Assembly: GCA_002293615.1 (NCBI GenBank)
Contig: DBDN01000086.1
Span: forward strand, 84,674-90,507
DNA from: Betaproteobacteria bacterium UBA931
Lineage (GTDB): Bacteria; Pseudomonadota; Gammaproteobacteria; Burkholderiales; Casimicrobiaceae
Direction: 5' to 3'
DNA: 5,834 nt
The stretch's first letter is position 1; each line of letters begins with the position of its first letter. The notes under the pieces are model-generated. The model worked only from the letters and a program-made list of their open reading frames with translations. It ran no database searches and was not told the DNA's origin. Below are positions 1 to 5,607 of this stretch, one piece after another. Position numbers and translations under genes: made by a program.

Positions 1-45
1 CGAGGTTTTCGTAAGAGGCTTGGTGGTTTTGTTTGTTGTTGCCAT
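1..45 (-). CDS. 5' end of a gene leaving the window, possibly HU-family DNA-binding protein
   Basis: Only 15 codons are visible. They read leftward from an ATG at 45-43 as MATTNKTTKPLTKTS and run off the window edge. Upstream on the minus strand, CGGAA lies about 8 bases before the ATG and could serve as a weak ribosome binding site. A short Thr/Lys-rich leader ending in KPLTKT is how several betaproteobacterial HU-like nucleoid proteins begin, just before the first helix of the fold. Too little is present to confirm this, and any Lys/Thr-rich N-terminus would look similar. The gene would be divergent from the small basic protein gene to its right. Confidence 0.35.
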   Translation of the reverse strand, partial: MATTNKTTKPLTKTS

Positions 46-273
46 AAAAAAATTCCGAAGGTAAATTTGGCGTAATTAAAAATCCGGTAGATTTTCCAAT
101 GCTACGCTTTTATTTTATTGTCGTCGAGGAGATGAGATGACTCAATGAGCAAAATTGTGTACCGTTATCACAACATAAGTATCATTGCTCAATGAAAATC
201 GTACTTCTATATTGATATTTTTTCGCGTGTGGTACACACTGAACAAAGTTTTCCCAGAGGAAGACTATCGAGG
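46..273. other. AT-rich intergenic region with short repeats between divergent genes
   Basis: I see no convincing gene here. Visible structure: the 8-bp direct repeat CTCAATGA at 141-148 and 188-195; TGAGCAA at 146-152 with its inverse TTGCTCA at 185-191; TGTGTACC at 156-163 with its inverse GGTACACA at 231-238; and the near-palindrome GTGTG-GTA-CACAC at 227-239. The repeats surround the proposed plus-strand promoter at 185-213, so they could be regulator sites. Arms this short can also arise by chance in AT-rich DNA. Confidence 0.4.
185..213 (+). promoter_or_regulatory. Candidate sigma-70-type promoter for the small basic protein locus
   Basis: A -35-like TTGCTC (185-190) and a -10-like TATATT (208-213) are separated by exactly 17 bases. 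The -10 matches the consensus at five of six positions, the -35 at only three. Transcription would start near 220 and give a leader of about 54 bases to the ORF at 274, or about 170 to the ATG at 389. The TTGCTC box overlaps one arm of the TGAGCAA/TTGCTCA inverted repeat. Confidence 0.35.
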
Positions 274-381
274 ATGATTTCAAAGGTGATTAACGGGGTG
301 CGGATAGGGGGCGCGTCGGCGGACCGCATCAGGTATTCGATGTCCGAAGTATTAAAAATGTTTTCGCGGTTTGCGTACTAA
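274..381 (+). CDS. Possible 35-residue leader ORF
   Basis: An ATG at 274 opens a frame of 35 codons ending at TAA 379-381. The peptide starts MISKVINGVRIGGAS and ends SEVLKMFSRFAY. I do not recognise it. A purine-rich AGAGGA at 256-261 lies 12 bases upstream, which is long spacing; GTG 286 preceded by AAAGG is an alternative start. The stop lies only 7 bases before the ATG of the small basic protein, which has no visible Shine-Dalgarno of its own, so this ORF could serve for coupled translation. Within it, CGGAC..ATC (320-330) can pair with GATGTCCG (339-346), leaving a 3-base bulge and an 8-base loop. It may instead be untranslated leader. Confidence 0.3.
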   Translation: MISKVINGVRIGGASADRIRYSMSEVLKMFSRFAY

Positions 382-388
382 GCAAAAA

Positions 389-622
389 ATGAAAAAGAAA
401 GGGAAAACACTGGTTCCGCGCAATCCGTATGCGCTGGCGGCAAAGCAAAGGAAAAGCGGTGCGCACGATAAGTGCTTTAAGGTAAGGCGCCGCGATGAAA
501 AGCAAAAACTTAAAGCGCTGCTTCGATTGCAACAAAAGGACGACGATTCGTCCTTTTTTGTGGGCGTGCTTGATGTTGTGGTTGGGGGAAGCGCCATTTC
601 TTTTTCTTGGGGACTGTCATGA
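389..622 (+). CDS. Small basic protein with an internal terminator (candidate non-stop-regulated, ArfA-like in design)
   Basis: The frame gives 77 residues from ATG 389; an in-frame TTG at 371 would add six. The N-terminal 45 residues are strongly basic: KKKGK at 2-6, PRNP at 10-13, RKSGAHDK at 21-28 and KVRRRDEKQKLK at 31-42. I associate the PRNP...H-K...RR-EK pattern with small uncharacterised proteobacterial proteins, but I cannot name the family. A strong intrinsic terminator (534-559) sits inside the frame and encodes about residues 49-57. Most transcripts should therefore end near codon 57, 60 bases before the TGA at 620-622, leaving mRNA with no stop codon. E. coli ArfA and B. subtilis BrfA are controlled this way, so that tmRNA destroys the product unless trans-translation fails. 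The ArfA tail motif (KGKGSYRRK-like) is absent, so ArfA identity is not claimed. The tail beyond residue 57 is hydrophobic and unlike the rest, as expected if rarely made. Confidence 0.6.
   Translation: MKKKGKTLVPRNPYALAAKQRKSGAHDKCFKVRRRDEKQKLKALLRLQQKDDDSSFFVGVLDVVVGGSAISFSWGLS
534..559 (+). terminator. Strong rho-independent terminator inside an ORF
   Basis: A perfect 10-bp stem, AAAAGGACGA (534-543) with TCGTCCTTTT (548-557), closes a 4-base CGAT loop. The 3' arm runs into six T residues (554-559), so it is the textbook shape of an intrinsic terminator. It lies in the coding frame of the small basic protein, at codons for QQKDDDSSFF, and about 60 bases before the ATG of the acetyltransferase. 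It should limit read-through into that downstream gene. Confidence 0.85.
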
Positions 623-1209
623 AGAATCTTTTTCGAAAAGAGCCGGAGCTAACAGGCCGCCGCATCACGCTTCGCTTAATGCGGGAGGGCGACGCCGATG
701 CTTTGGCGCATGCGGCTGCGGATGGTGCGCTATGGACGCTGCCGTTTACGTCAATTCCGCCAGCGGGGGCAATGCCGGGTTATGTCCAGGCAGCGCTTGA
801 CGGGTTTCGCGAGGGAACTGCCCTGCCTTTTGTCACAGTGCTGAATCACGATCAAAGCATTGTCGGATCGACACGCTTTTGGAAAATGGATTCCTATCAT
901 CGCCGCTTGGAAATCGGACATACATGGATTGCCCGTTCATGGCAAAAAACATTTGTAAACACCGAAGCAAAATACCTGATGTTATGTTATGCGTTTGATG
1001 AACTGCATTGCATTCGCGTTCAATTTGTGACTGATGAACGCAATCAGAATTCACAACAGGCGATCCTTCGTCTGGGCGCTCAGTTCGAGGGCAAGATGCG
1101 CTACGAACGGATCATGGCTGATGGACATAGACGGAATTCGATGCTGTACAGTATTATTGATTGCGAATGGCCGGAAGTAAAACGCCGATTGGCGGCGAGA
1201 CTTTCTTAA
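619..1209 (+). CDS. GNAT-family N-acetyltransferase, RimJ/RimL type
   Basis: This is a 196-residue cytoplasmic enzyme of the Acetyltransf_3 group, which transfers acetyl from acetyl-CoA to an amino group. The substrate cannot be told; relatives act on protein N-termini, small molecules or antibiotics. Visible marks are the N-terminal strand TGRRITLRLM (12-21), IVGSTRFWKM (81-90), the EIGHTWIA strand (98-105), the acetyl-CoA-binding stretch SWQKTFVNTEAKYLML (107-122) and VTDERNQNSQQAILRLGAQ (137-155), the usual late motif with Asn and a following helix. Length is normal. ATG 619 is chosen over an in-frame TTG at 607 because GGGGA (609-613) lies 5 bases before it. The ATG overlaps the stop of the small basic protein as ATGA, suggesting coupling, yet the terminator at 534-559 stands between it and the upstream promoter. 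It converges with glrR, 24 bases away. Confidence 0.9.
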   Translation: MKNLFRKEPELTGRRITLRLMREGDADALAHAAADGALWTLPFTSIPPAGAMPGYVQAALDGFREGTALPFVTVLNHDQSIVGSTRFWKMDSYHRRLEIGHTWIARSWQKTFVNTEAKYLMLCYAFDELHCIRVQFVTDERNQNSQQAILRLGAQFEGKMRYERIMADGHRRNSMLYSIIDCEWPEVKRRLAARLS

Positions 1210-1233
1210 GGCGACTTTTTACCAGGAGCCGAA

Positions 1234-2604
1234 TTATATTTTATTGATACGTCGCGGATTTTTAAAGAGCGCGAGGTTAAGGTTGTTGCGTTGCAATAGC
1301 TTATAAAATTCGGTGCGGTTACGATTGGCCTTGATCGAAGCGCGGGCGACGTTACCGCCGGTCATCTTCAGCAAACGTACCAGATAGTCACGCTCAAAAG
1401 CACGCCGGGCATCGGTGAAGGTTGGCATCGAATCGGTTTCTTCACGGAGTGCTTTTTGAATCAATACAGTCGGGATTACCGAAGCCGTTGATAAGGTAAA
1501 CGCTTGCTCAATGACGCAAGCCAATTGGCGGATATTCCCCGGCCAGCTTGCTGCCGTGAGCATATCCATGGCCTCCGGTGCTATCGATGATACCTTTTTA
1601 TCATATTCGCTACTGAGTTGCGACAGGAAATGCCTGACCAGCAATGGAATATCTTCGCGCCGATCAGTAAGTTTGGGCAGATGGAGCGATACGACGCTTA
1701 AACGATAGAAAAGATCTTCGCGAAATTTATTGGCATCGAGAACTTCTTTTAGATTGCGGTACGTGGCGGAAATCACGCGGACATCGACTGGAACCGATAC
1801 GGATGCACCGACTGGCATGACTTTTTGCTCCTGCAAAGCGCGAAGCAGCTTGACCTGCAGCGATAGCGGCATATCACCGATTTCGTCGAGGAATAACGTG
1901 CCGCCGTTTGCCGCTTGAAAAGCGCCTTGAACGGCGTTGTTGCCATGTTTATCCGCTTTGCGGCCGAACAGTTCGGCGTCCAGAAGGTCGTTTGGGAGAG
2001 CGCCGCAATTAATAGTAATGAAAGGCTTATCGGAACGTCGGCTGGCGCGGTAGATTGCACGCGCCAGCAGTTCTTTACCGGTGCCCGGCTCGCCGTCAAT
2101 CAGAATACTGGCGTTGGTATCTGCAGCAAGATGGGCTTGGCGCAGCAAGTCCTCCATCTCCGGCGAACAGGTAATGATATCTTGACGCCATTTATTGCCT
2201 TCGCCGTCATCTGCCGAAAGTACAACTCCCGAAGAGAGTCGCATGGCCGCCTCTACTTTTTCGAGAAGCTCCTGGCTGTCAAAGGGTTTGGTCAAGAAGC
2301 CGTAAACACCACGCGCTGTGGCTGCAACGGCGTCAGGAATAGTGCCGTGCGCGGTCAGGATAATTACCGGCAGGGTTGGATGACGTTGTTGCAGCATTTC
2401 GAAAAGTTGCATGCCGTCCATTCCCGGCATTTTCAAATCGGTGATTACCAGCGCAGGCGGAGCAATTTCCGTGATTGATAGTGCGTTTTCGGCATTTTCA
2501 GCGGTGCGCACCTGATAGCCGGCGGAAACCAAGCGCATGCTGATCAGTTTAAGCAAATCGGTATCGTCGTCAACGAGAAGGATATTGGGGTTTGTGCGCG
2601 ACAT
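1234..2604 (-). CDS. glrR: Response regulator GlrR/QseF, REC-AAA+-Fis, lacking the GAFTGA loop
   Basis: 456 residues with three domains. Receiver, about 7-120: acidic pocket D12-D13, phosphoacceptor D56 in ITDLKMPG, switch T84 and K106 in the TKPF motif. AAA+ ATPase, about 142-370: Walker A GEPGTGKE (171-178), Walker B LFLDEIGD (237-244), arginine fingers R295 and R301 in FREDLFYRL, and WPGNIRQL (354-361). C-terminal Fis-type helix-turn-helix, about 398-442, ending in NRNRTEFYKLLQR, closely like E. coli GlrR. The oddity is the sigma-54 contact loop: ELFG (211-214) is normally followed by xxxGAFTGA, but here by RKADKHGNNAVQG, about two residues shorter and with no GAFTGA. ATP use looks intact, whereas sigma-54 activation looks lost. 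It is the last gene of the operon, 40 bases after the lipoprotein gene, and I see no clear Shine-Dalgarno before its ATG. The partner kinase is GlrK. Confidence 0.92.
   Translation of the reverse strand: MSRTNPNILLVDDDTDLLKLISMRLVSAGYQVRTAENAENALSITEIAPPALVITDLKMPGMDGMQLFEMLQQRHPTLPVIILTAHGTIPDAVAATARGVYGFLTKPFDSQELLEKVEAAMRLSSGVVLSADDGEGNKWRQDIITCSPEMEDLLRQAHLAADTNASILIDGEPGTGKELLARAIYRASRRSDKPFITINCGALPNDLLDAELFGRKADKHGNNAVQGAFQAANGGTLFLDEIGDMPLSLQVKLLRALQEQKVMPVGASVSVPVDVRVISATYRNLKEVLDANKFREDLFYRLSVVSLHLPKLTDRREDIPLLVRHFLSQLSSEYDKKVSSIAPEAMDMLTAASWPGNIRQLACVIEQAFTLSTASVIPTVLIQKALREETDSMPTFTDARRAFERDYLVRLLKMTGGNVARASIKANRNRTEFYKLLQRNNLNLALFKNPRRINKI
1924..1962 (-). other. Degenerate GAFTGA (L1 loop) segment of glrR
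   Basis: These codons (residues 215-227, RKADKHGNNAVQG) occupy the place of the L1 loop of sigma-54 activators, between ELFG and the FQAA-GGTLFLDEIGD block. Both flanks align well with the family, so this is a local replacement rather than a frameshift. In known family members lacking GAFTGA, such as TyrR and Rhodobacter NtrC, regulation works through sigma-70 RNA polymerase. Confidence 0.8.
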
Positions 2605-2644
2605 AATATGTGTGTATGTGTGAAGTAATGTTTATTGGATTGTT

Positions 2645-3175
2645 TTAATTGGGACTGCCAAATTTTTCTTGCAATAGCTTTTTTTCCATTTTATTTAACG
2701 CCTGAAGCTTTTGCATTTCCCGAACGCGTACGGATAACAAACGCGAAAATGTTGCGGCAAGTTGACGTAAGTCTTCGGAAGCTTCTTTGCTTTTACGCAC
2801 AGCCGATAATAAATCCAGCGCGCGCTGGTCATTTTGAAGATTTCCACGCAATGACAGTAAGCTTGCCAAGCGGATAAGGTCAGAATGATTGGCCGCAATT
2901 TTATCATCAAGCTTTGCCGATAAAGCACTTCGGGCTTCTTGCTGCTCTTCGGAAGACATAGCGGCATAGTGAGAAATGTCCCGGATGATTGATGCCAGTT
3001 CACGATCTGCGTCGTTTGTTTCATTAACTTCGGGGCAAGGCGGGCACACAGACGGCACAGTCACAGTTATGACTTTTTCGCGCACGATTTCTTCCGGAGG
3101 TATGGAAGAGCAGCTTGCAACAGACAAAGTGGTATGAAGCAGCAAAAGAAGTTGAAAAAGGCCGTGTAATTTCAT
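2645..3175 (-). CDS. qseG: QseG-like outer-membrane lipoprotein of the glr operon
   Basis: 176 residues. A type II signal peptide has K2, a hydrophobic Leu-rich core (9-13) and lipobox VASC with C22 as the lipidated cysteine; serine follows it, so the outer membrane is the expected destination. Next come VKVITVTVPS-like strands, a CPPC pair (C44, C47) and then a long charged, mostly helical region (about 55-170) with coiled-coil character. In E. coli the gene between glrK and glrR encodes the lipoprotein QseG, an accessory factor for the kinase. Position, lipidation and helical tail agree, but residue-level similarity to QseG is weak, so the symbol rests on synteny. Its ATG overlaps the glrK stop by 4 bases (ATGA on the minus strand), indicating translational coupling. 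The CPPC pair could be a disulfide or metal site; this is only a suggestion. Confidence 0.8.
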   Translation of the reverse strand: MKLHGLFQLLLLLHTTLSVASCSSIPPEEIVREKVITVTVPSVCPPCPEVNETNDADRELASIIRDISHYAAMSSEEQQEARSALSAKLDDKIAANHSDLIRLASLLSLRGNLQNDQRALDLLSAVRKSKEASEDLRQLAATFSRLLSVRVREMQKLQALNKMEKKLLQEKFGSPN

Positions 3176-4659
3176 TGTATTGGCACTTTGGTGATTGTGG
3201 TTTTGCTTTGTGTGGTTAATGGTAGCGTATTTGTCCAGAACGGCAACCAGACAATAAAACGCGTTCCCTCTTTGCCGTCTTTGCGGTCAGTGGAGGTGAT
3301 TTTACCGCCATGCGCATGAACGTATTCTCGTGTAATGGCAAGACCCAAGCCGGAGCCGTGAACGCGATGCTCTTTTTCGGGCGGGGGAGCGCCTTGATAA
3401 AAAGTATCGAATATTTTATCGCGCTCATCTTCAGGAATGCCGGGGCCTTCGTCAATGACATCAAGGCGGGCATAACCACGCTCGGAGCGTAATGTGACCA
3501 GAATTTTGCCAAGATGGGGAGAATATTTCACGGCATTGGAGATCAGGTTATCAACGATCGTGGAAATCTTTCTGGCATCGCCGGTAACCAGCATTGATGG
3601 CAGGGTCGTTTCAAATGAAATCAAACGCCGCCACGCGACCAGCTTATGCTCGCGGATCACATGTTGAATCGTTTCGGCAAGATCGACAGGCAATAATTTA
3701 TCCGGTTTCATCACGCGCGACTGATGGAAATCCAGCAAGTCTTCAATAATGTGCTGCAAGGATAAGGTGTTTTCACGGACGATGTGGATAATTTCCCGTT
3801 GCTCCGGTTTTAGTTCGCCGCCAACGCCGTCGCGCAATAGTTCGGTACCTTCGCGAATTGCGGTTAATGGTGTTTTCAGTTCGTGCGACATATTGCGCAG
3901 AAAACGTGTTTGTTGCGTTTCCAACGTTTGCAGGCGGGAACGCAGCCATTCAAGGCGTTGGCCAAGATAACGTAATTCGGCGGGTCCCGGAATTTCGATT
4001 GCTTTGGAAAAGTCGGCGCCGCCCAATTGATGGATTGCCTGATTAATTTTCTTTAATGGCCGGGCGATCAGCGAGGCAATCAAAATCGCTGAAAACAAAG
4101 CGATCAATAGCGACGCCCACAAGAAATAAAACCGCTTCGACTGGCTTTCGTCGGCCATTTCCTGCAATTTGTCCACGGAGTTCTGCGCCAGAAGGTTGGC
4201 GGCACTCTGAACAACTTGCGTTTTCATAGTAAGGTCATGATAACCGTCGATGATTTTGTCTAAATTTTCTTTGTTGTTTTTGGAGTCCTGCAAAAATTCA
4301 AACAACAACGCTTCTTGTATGAGTACTTCATCCAGAACACCTCTTTCAGATGTTAGAAGATGTGTATTCAGCTTTTGACGTGTCTCCTGAAAAATCTGCT
4401 GCATTTGTATATAACTATCCAGTACCGAATTTTCTTTCAGAATCATGTATTGTTGTGCCAGACGTTCGAGTGTTTCGGTTTGTTGGGCAAACTGGCTCGA
4501 CAGGCGGGCGACAGAGACCGATTGGAATACCGAAGCGCTGCTTTGATTTGCCAGATTATCCAGAGTGTGATTCTGCTCGGTCAGCACAACAACCAATGGC
4601 AAGCAGACCAGAAGAAAACCCAAGACAACAAATTTTAGTAATGAACGCGGGTAATACAT
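3172..4659 (-). CDS. glrK: Sensor histidine kinase GlrK/QseE
   Basis: 495 residues and a complete kinase. The N-terminus YPRSLLKFVVLGFLLVCLPL closely resembles E. coli GlrK and forms the first membrane segment (about 8-26). A periplasmic, mainly helical sensor region spans about 27-177, with a second membrane segment at about 178-199. A HAMP linker follows (about 197-249), containing the GPAELRYLGQRLEWL stretch typical of this kinase group. The H-box is FLRNMSHELKTPL with phosphoacceptor H259, followed by the REGTELL signature; then N-box DNLISNAVKYS (370-380), G1 DEGPGIP (403-409), F-box FDTFYQG and G2 GSGLGL (435-440). All catalytic motifs are intact. It should phosphorylate GlrR at D56. 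It is the first gene of the operon, divergent from the DHFR gene. The start is supported by the membrane anchor, although no good Shine-Dalgarno is visible. Some 25 polar residues extend beyond the ATPase core. Confidence 0.95.
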   Translation of the reverse strand: MYYPRSLLKFVVLGFLLVCLPLVVVLTEQNHTLDNLANQSSASVFQSVSVARLSSQFAQQTETLERLAQQYMILKENSVLDSYIQMQQIFQETRQKLNTHLLTSERGVLDEVLIQEALLFEFLQDSKNNKENLDKIIDGYHDLTMKTQVVQSAANLLAQNSVDKLQEMADESQSKRFYFLWASLLIALFSAILIASLIARPLKKINQAIHQLGGADFSKAIEIPGPAELRYLGQRLEWLRSRLQTLETQQTRFLRNMSHELKTPLTAIREGTELLRDGVGGELKPEQREIIHIVRENTLSLQHIIEDLLDFHQSRVMKPDKLLPVDLAETIQHVIREHKLVAWRRLISFETTLPSMLVTGDARKISTIVDNLISNAVKYSPHLGKILVTLRSERGYARLDVIDEGPGIPEDERDKIFDTFYQGAPPPEKEHRVHGSGLGLAITREYVHAHGGKITSTDRKDGKEGTRFIVWLPFWTNTLPLTTQSKTTITKVPIQ

Positions 4660-4730
4660 GGCTGGATATCACTATAATTGCAGTAGGTTTTTTTAAAATT
4701 TTTGATACTATACCAACGAACTATACACGA
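4660..4730. promoter_or_regulatory. Divergent promoter region between glrK and the DHFR gene
   Basis: This 71-base AT-rich gap must hold the start signals for both directions unless they lie inside the genes. On the minus strand, two TATAGT boxes (complement of 4671-4676 and 4707-4712) are possible -10 elements for glrK; the upstream one would leave a leader of about 40 bases. On the plus strand, TTGATA (4702-4707) and TATACA (4722-4727) are present but only 14 bases apart, too close for a standard pair. I see no sigma-54 -24/-12 element with correct spacing. Exact promoters cannot be assigned. Confidence 0.45.
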
Positions 4731-5255
4731 ATGCATCTATTCAATGATACTTTTCCGCTTGCGCTGGTTGCCGCTATTGCGCAAAATGGTGTTATAGGAC
4801 ATGAAAATAAATTGCCATGGCGGTTAACCGAGGATCTTAAACATTTTCGCGCGTTGACTACCGGCCATGCGGTTGTTATGGGGCGTAAAACTCGTGAATC
4901 GCTACCGCATGCTTTGCCTGATCGGCAGAATATCGTAGTGACCCGAAATCAGAATTTTCGGGCAAACGGCGGCGAAACTGCTGTATCGCTTGCCGATGCA
5001 ATCGGTAAAGTACGGTTGCCAGCGCCGATTTTCTGCATTGGTGGTGGTGATCTTTATGCTCAAGCGATGCCTTACGCGGCAGCTTTATATCTTACCGAAA
5101 TCAATGCTGATTTTGCGGGTGATATATTTTTCCCCGATTTTAATCGGGATGATTGGCAGCGTATCGCGCACGAGCCGCATTCTGCGCCCAATGGTCTTAC
5201 CTATGCGTTTAATACGTATGTACGCAAAGCCCTCATGAAAAATAGCGGCCAATAA
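4731..5255 (+). CDS. folA: Dihydrofolate reductase
   Basis: 174 residues. The enzyme reduces dihydrofolate to tetrahydrofolate with NADPH in the cytoplasm, supplying one-carbon units for thymidylate, purines and methionine. Family marks in order: LALVAAIAQNGVIGHENKLPW, with the Met20-loop region and W30; catalytic acid D35 in LTEDLKHF; NADPH-binding MGRKT (50-54); LPDRQNIVVTRN; the GGGDLYAQAMP loop; and LTEINADFAGDIFFPDF near the C-terminus. The residue normally Trp in MGRxTWES (W47 of E. coli) is Arg here (R55). ATG 4731 is the only Met in frame close to the conserved start; it gives a tail of about nine residues before the first strand, slightly longer than E. coli FolA. The frame stays open far upstream, but that part is antisense to glrK. 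No clear Shine-Dalgarno is visible. No thyA gene lies in the window. Confidence 0.95.
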   Translation: MHLFNDTFPLALVAAIAQNGVIGHENKLPWRLTEDLKHFRALTTGHAVVMGRKTRESLPHALPDRQNIVVTRNQNFRANGGETAVSLADAIGKVRLPAPIFCIGGGDLYAQAMPYAAALYLTEINADFAGDIFFPDFNRDDWQRIAHEPHSAPNGLTYAFNTYVRKALMKNSGQ

Positions 5256-5289
5256 GGGAGTAAGTTAAAGAGAAGAAAAAGAAGCCAAA

Positions 5290-5320
5290 TTGCGCACAAA
5301 TTAAAAAATTTTGCGATAAT
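5290..5320 (+). promoter_or_regulatory. Candidate promoter for tRNA-Leu
   Basis: An extended -10 element, TGC-GATAAT, lies at 5312-5320. A -35-like TTGCGC sits at 5290-5295, 19 bases upstream, which is long but tolerable with an extended -10. Transcription would start near 5327 and leave a 5' leader of about 30 bases. That leader contains CGCGCG (5334-5339) and CGCGCG (5345-5350), which can pair around the loop GGTAT. Confidence 0.45.
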
Positions 5321-5357
5321 AACAACCCTAATTCGCGCGGGTATCGCGCGTATCTTA

Positions 5358-5444
5358 GCCGGGATGGCGGAATTGGTAGACGCAGCGGACTCAAAATCCG
5401 CCGGTAGTGATACTGTGAGGGTTCGAGTCCCTCTCCCGGCACCA
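5358..5444 (+). tRNA. tRNA-Leu (anticodon CAA)
   Basis: The 87-base gene folds into a class II cloverleaf. The acceptor arm pairs GCCGGGA (5358-5364) with TCCCGGC (5434-5440), followed by discriminator A and an encoded CCA (5442-5444). The D-arm contains AATTGGTAGAC, the anticodon stem GCGGA/TCCGC encloses CTCAAAA (anticodon CAA, reading UUG), a long variable arm follows, and the T-loop is GGTTCGAGTCC. The discriminator A and long variable arm fit leucine. The 3' end is followed by integrase remains, so it probably served as a phage or island attachment site. Confidence 0.97.
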
Positions 5445-5607
5445 CATAATAATCTCCCTTCATTTCATCAAGTCTCAATTCCCTAAGTTTTCATAGTGGG
5501 AACTACGGATATCTGTTTTATATTGTCTCAAGAGGTCTTTTGACATCCCAATAAAACTGGGGGTATATCTGGGGGTGTAACCTCAATGTCTACGAGATAT
5601 ACCCCCA
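5445..5607. other. Spacer between tRNA-Leu and integrase remnant, probable attachment-site flank
   Basis: No gene is visible here. Features are TTCCC (5478 region) facing GGGAA some 14 bases on, an imperfect palindrome TCAAGAGGTCTTTTGA around 5528-5543, and the G-rich repeats described separately at 5558-5607. No T-run hairpin typical of a tRNA terminator is seen. By position, directly after the tRNA 3' end and before an integrase, this should be the attL-side flank with integrase or excisionase binding sites; that is inference. Confidence 0.45.
5558..5607. repeat. 13-bp perfect inverted repeat abutting the integrase start
   Basis: TGGGGGTATATCT (5558-5570) is repeated in inverse as AGATATACCCCCA (5595-5607), with 24 bases between the arms. 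A related GGGGGTGT (5571-5578) follows the left arm directly, making three GGGGGTRT-type sites, two direct and one inverted. The right arm ends at the base before the integrase ATG (5608). The direct repeat CAATGTCTA also occurs at 5584-5592 and 5606-5614, 22 bases apart. Such an array suits an operator or a recombination-protein binding region. Confidence 0.75.

Noticed and set aside
607..618. TTG start for the acetyltransferase, four codons earlier
   Set aside because: ATG 619 has GGGGA 5 bases upstream; the TTG start would fall on top of that site.
495..800. Plus-strand ORF of 101 codons
   Set aside because: It overlaps the small basic protein and the acetyltransferase in another frame, and its composition looks like a shadow frame.
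1210..1233. Bidirectional terminator between the convergent acetyltransferase and glrR genes
   Set aside because: The 24-base gap has a T-run, but I could not draw a convincing stem.
1915..2478. Plus-strand ORF of 187 codons opposite glrR
   Set aside because: It is antisense to a clear three-domain regulator and shows no recognisable motif.
4350..4730. Upstream in-frame extension of the DHFR reading frame
   Set aside because: It is antisense to glrK and carries no family similarity; the conserved DHFR domain begins just after ATG 4731.
4660..4730. Sigma-54 promoter for the glr operon
   Set aside because: TGGC and TTGC elements occur but not at -24/-12 spacing.
5233..5478. Minus-strand ORF of 81 codons with a GEGLEPS...RRILSPLRLPIPPSR-type peptide
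   Set aside because: It is the antisense translation of tRNA-Leu, a well-known false protein seen in many genome annotations.
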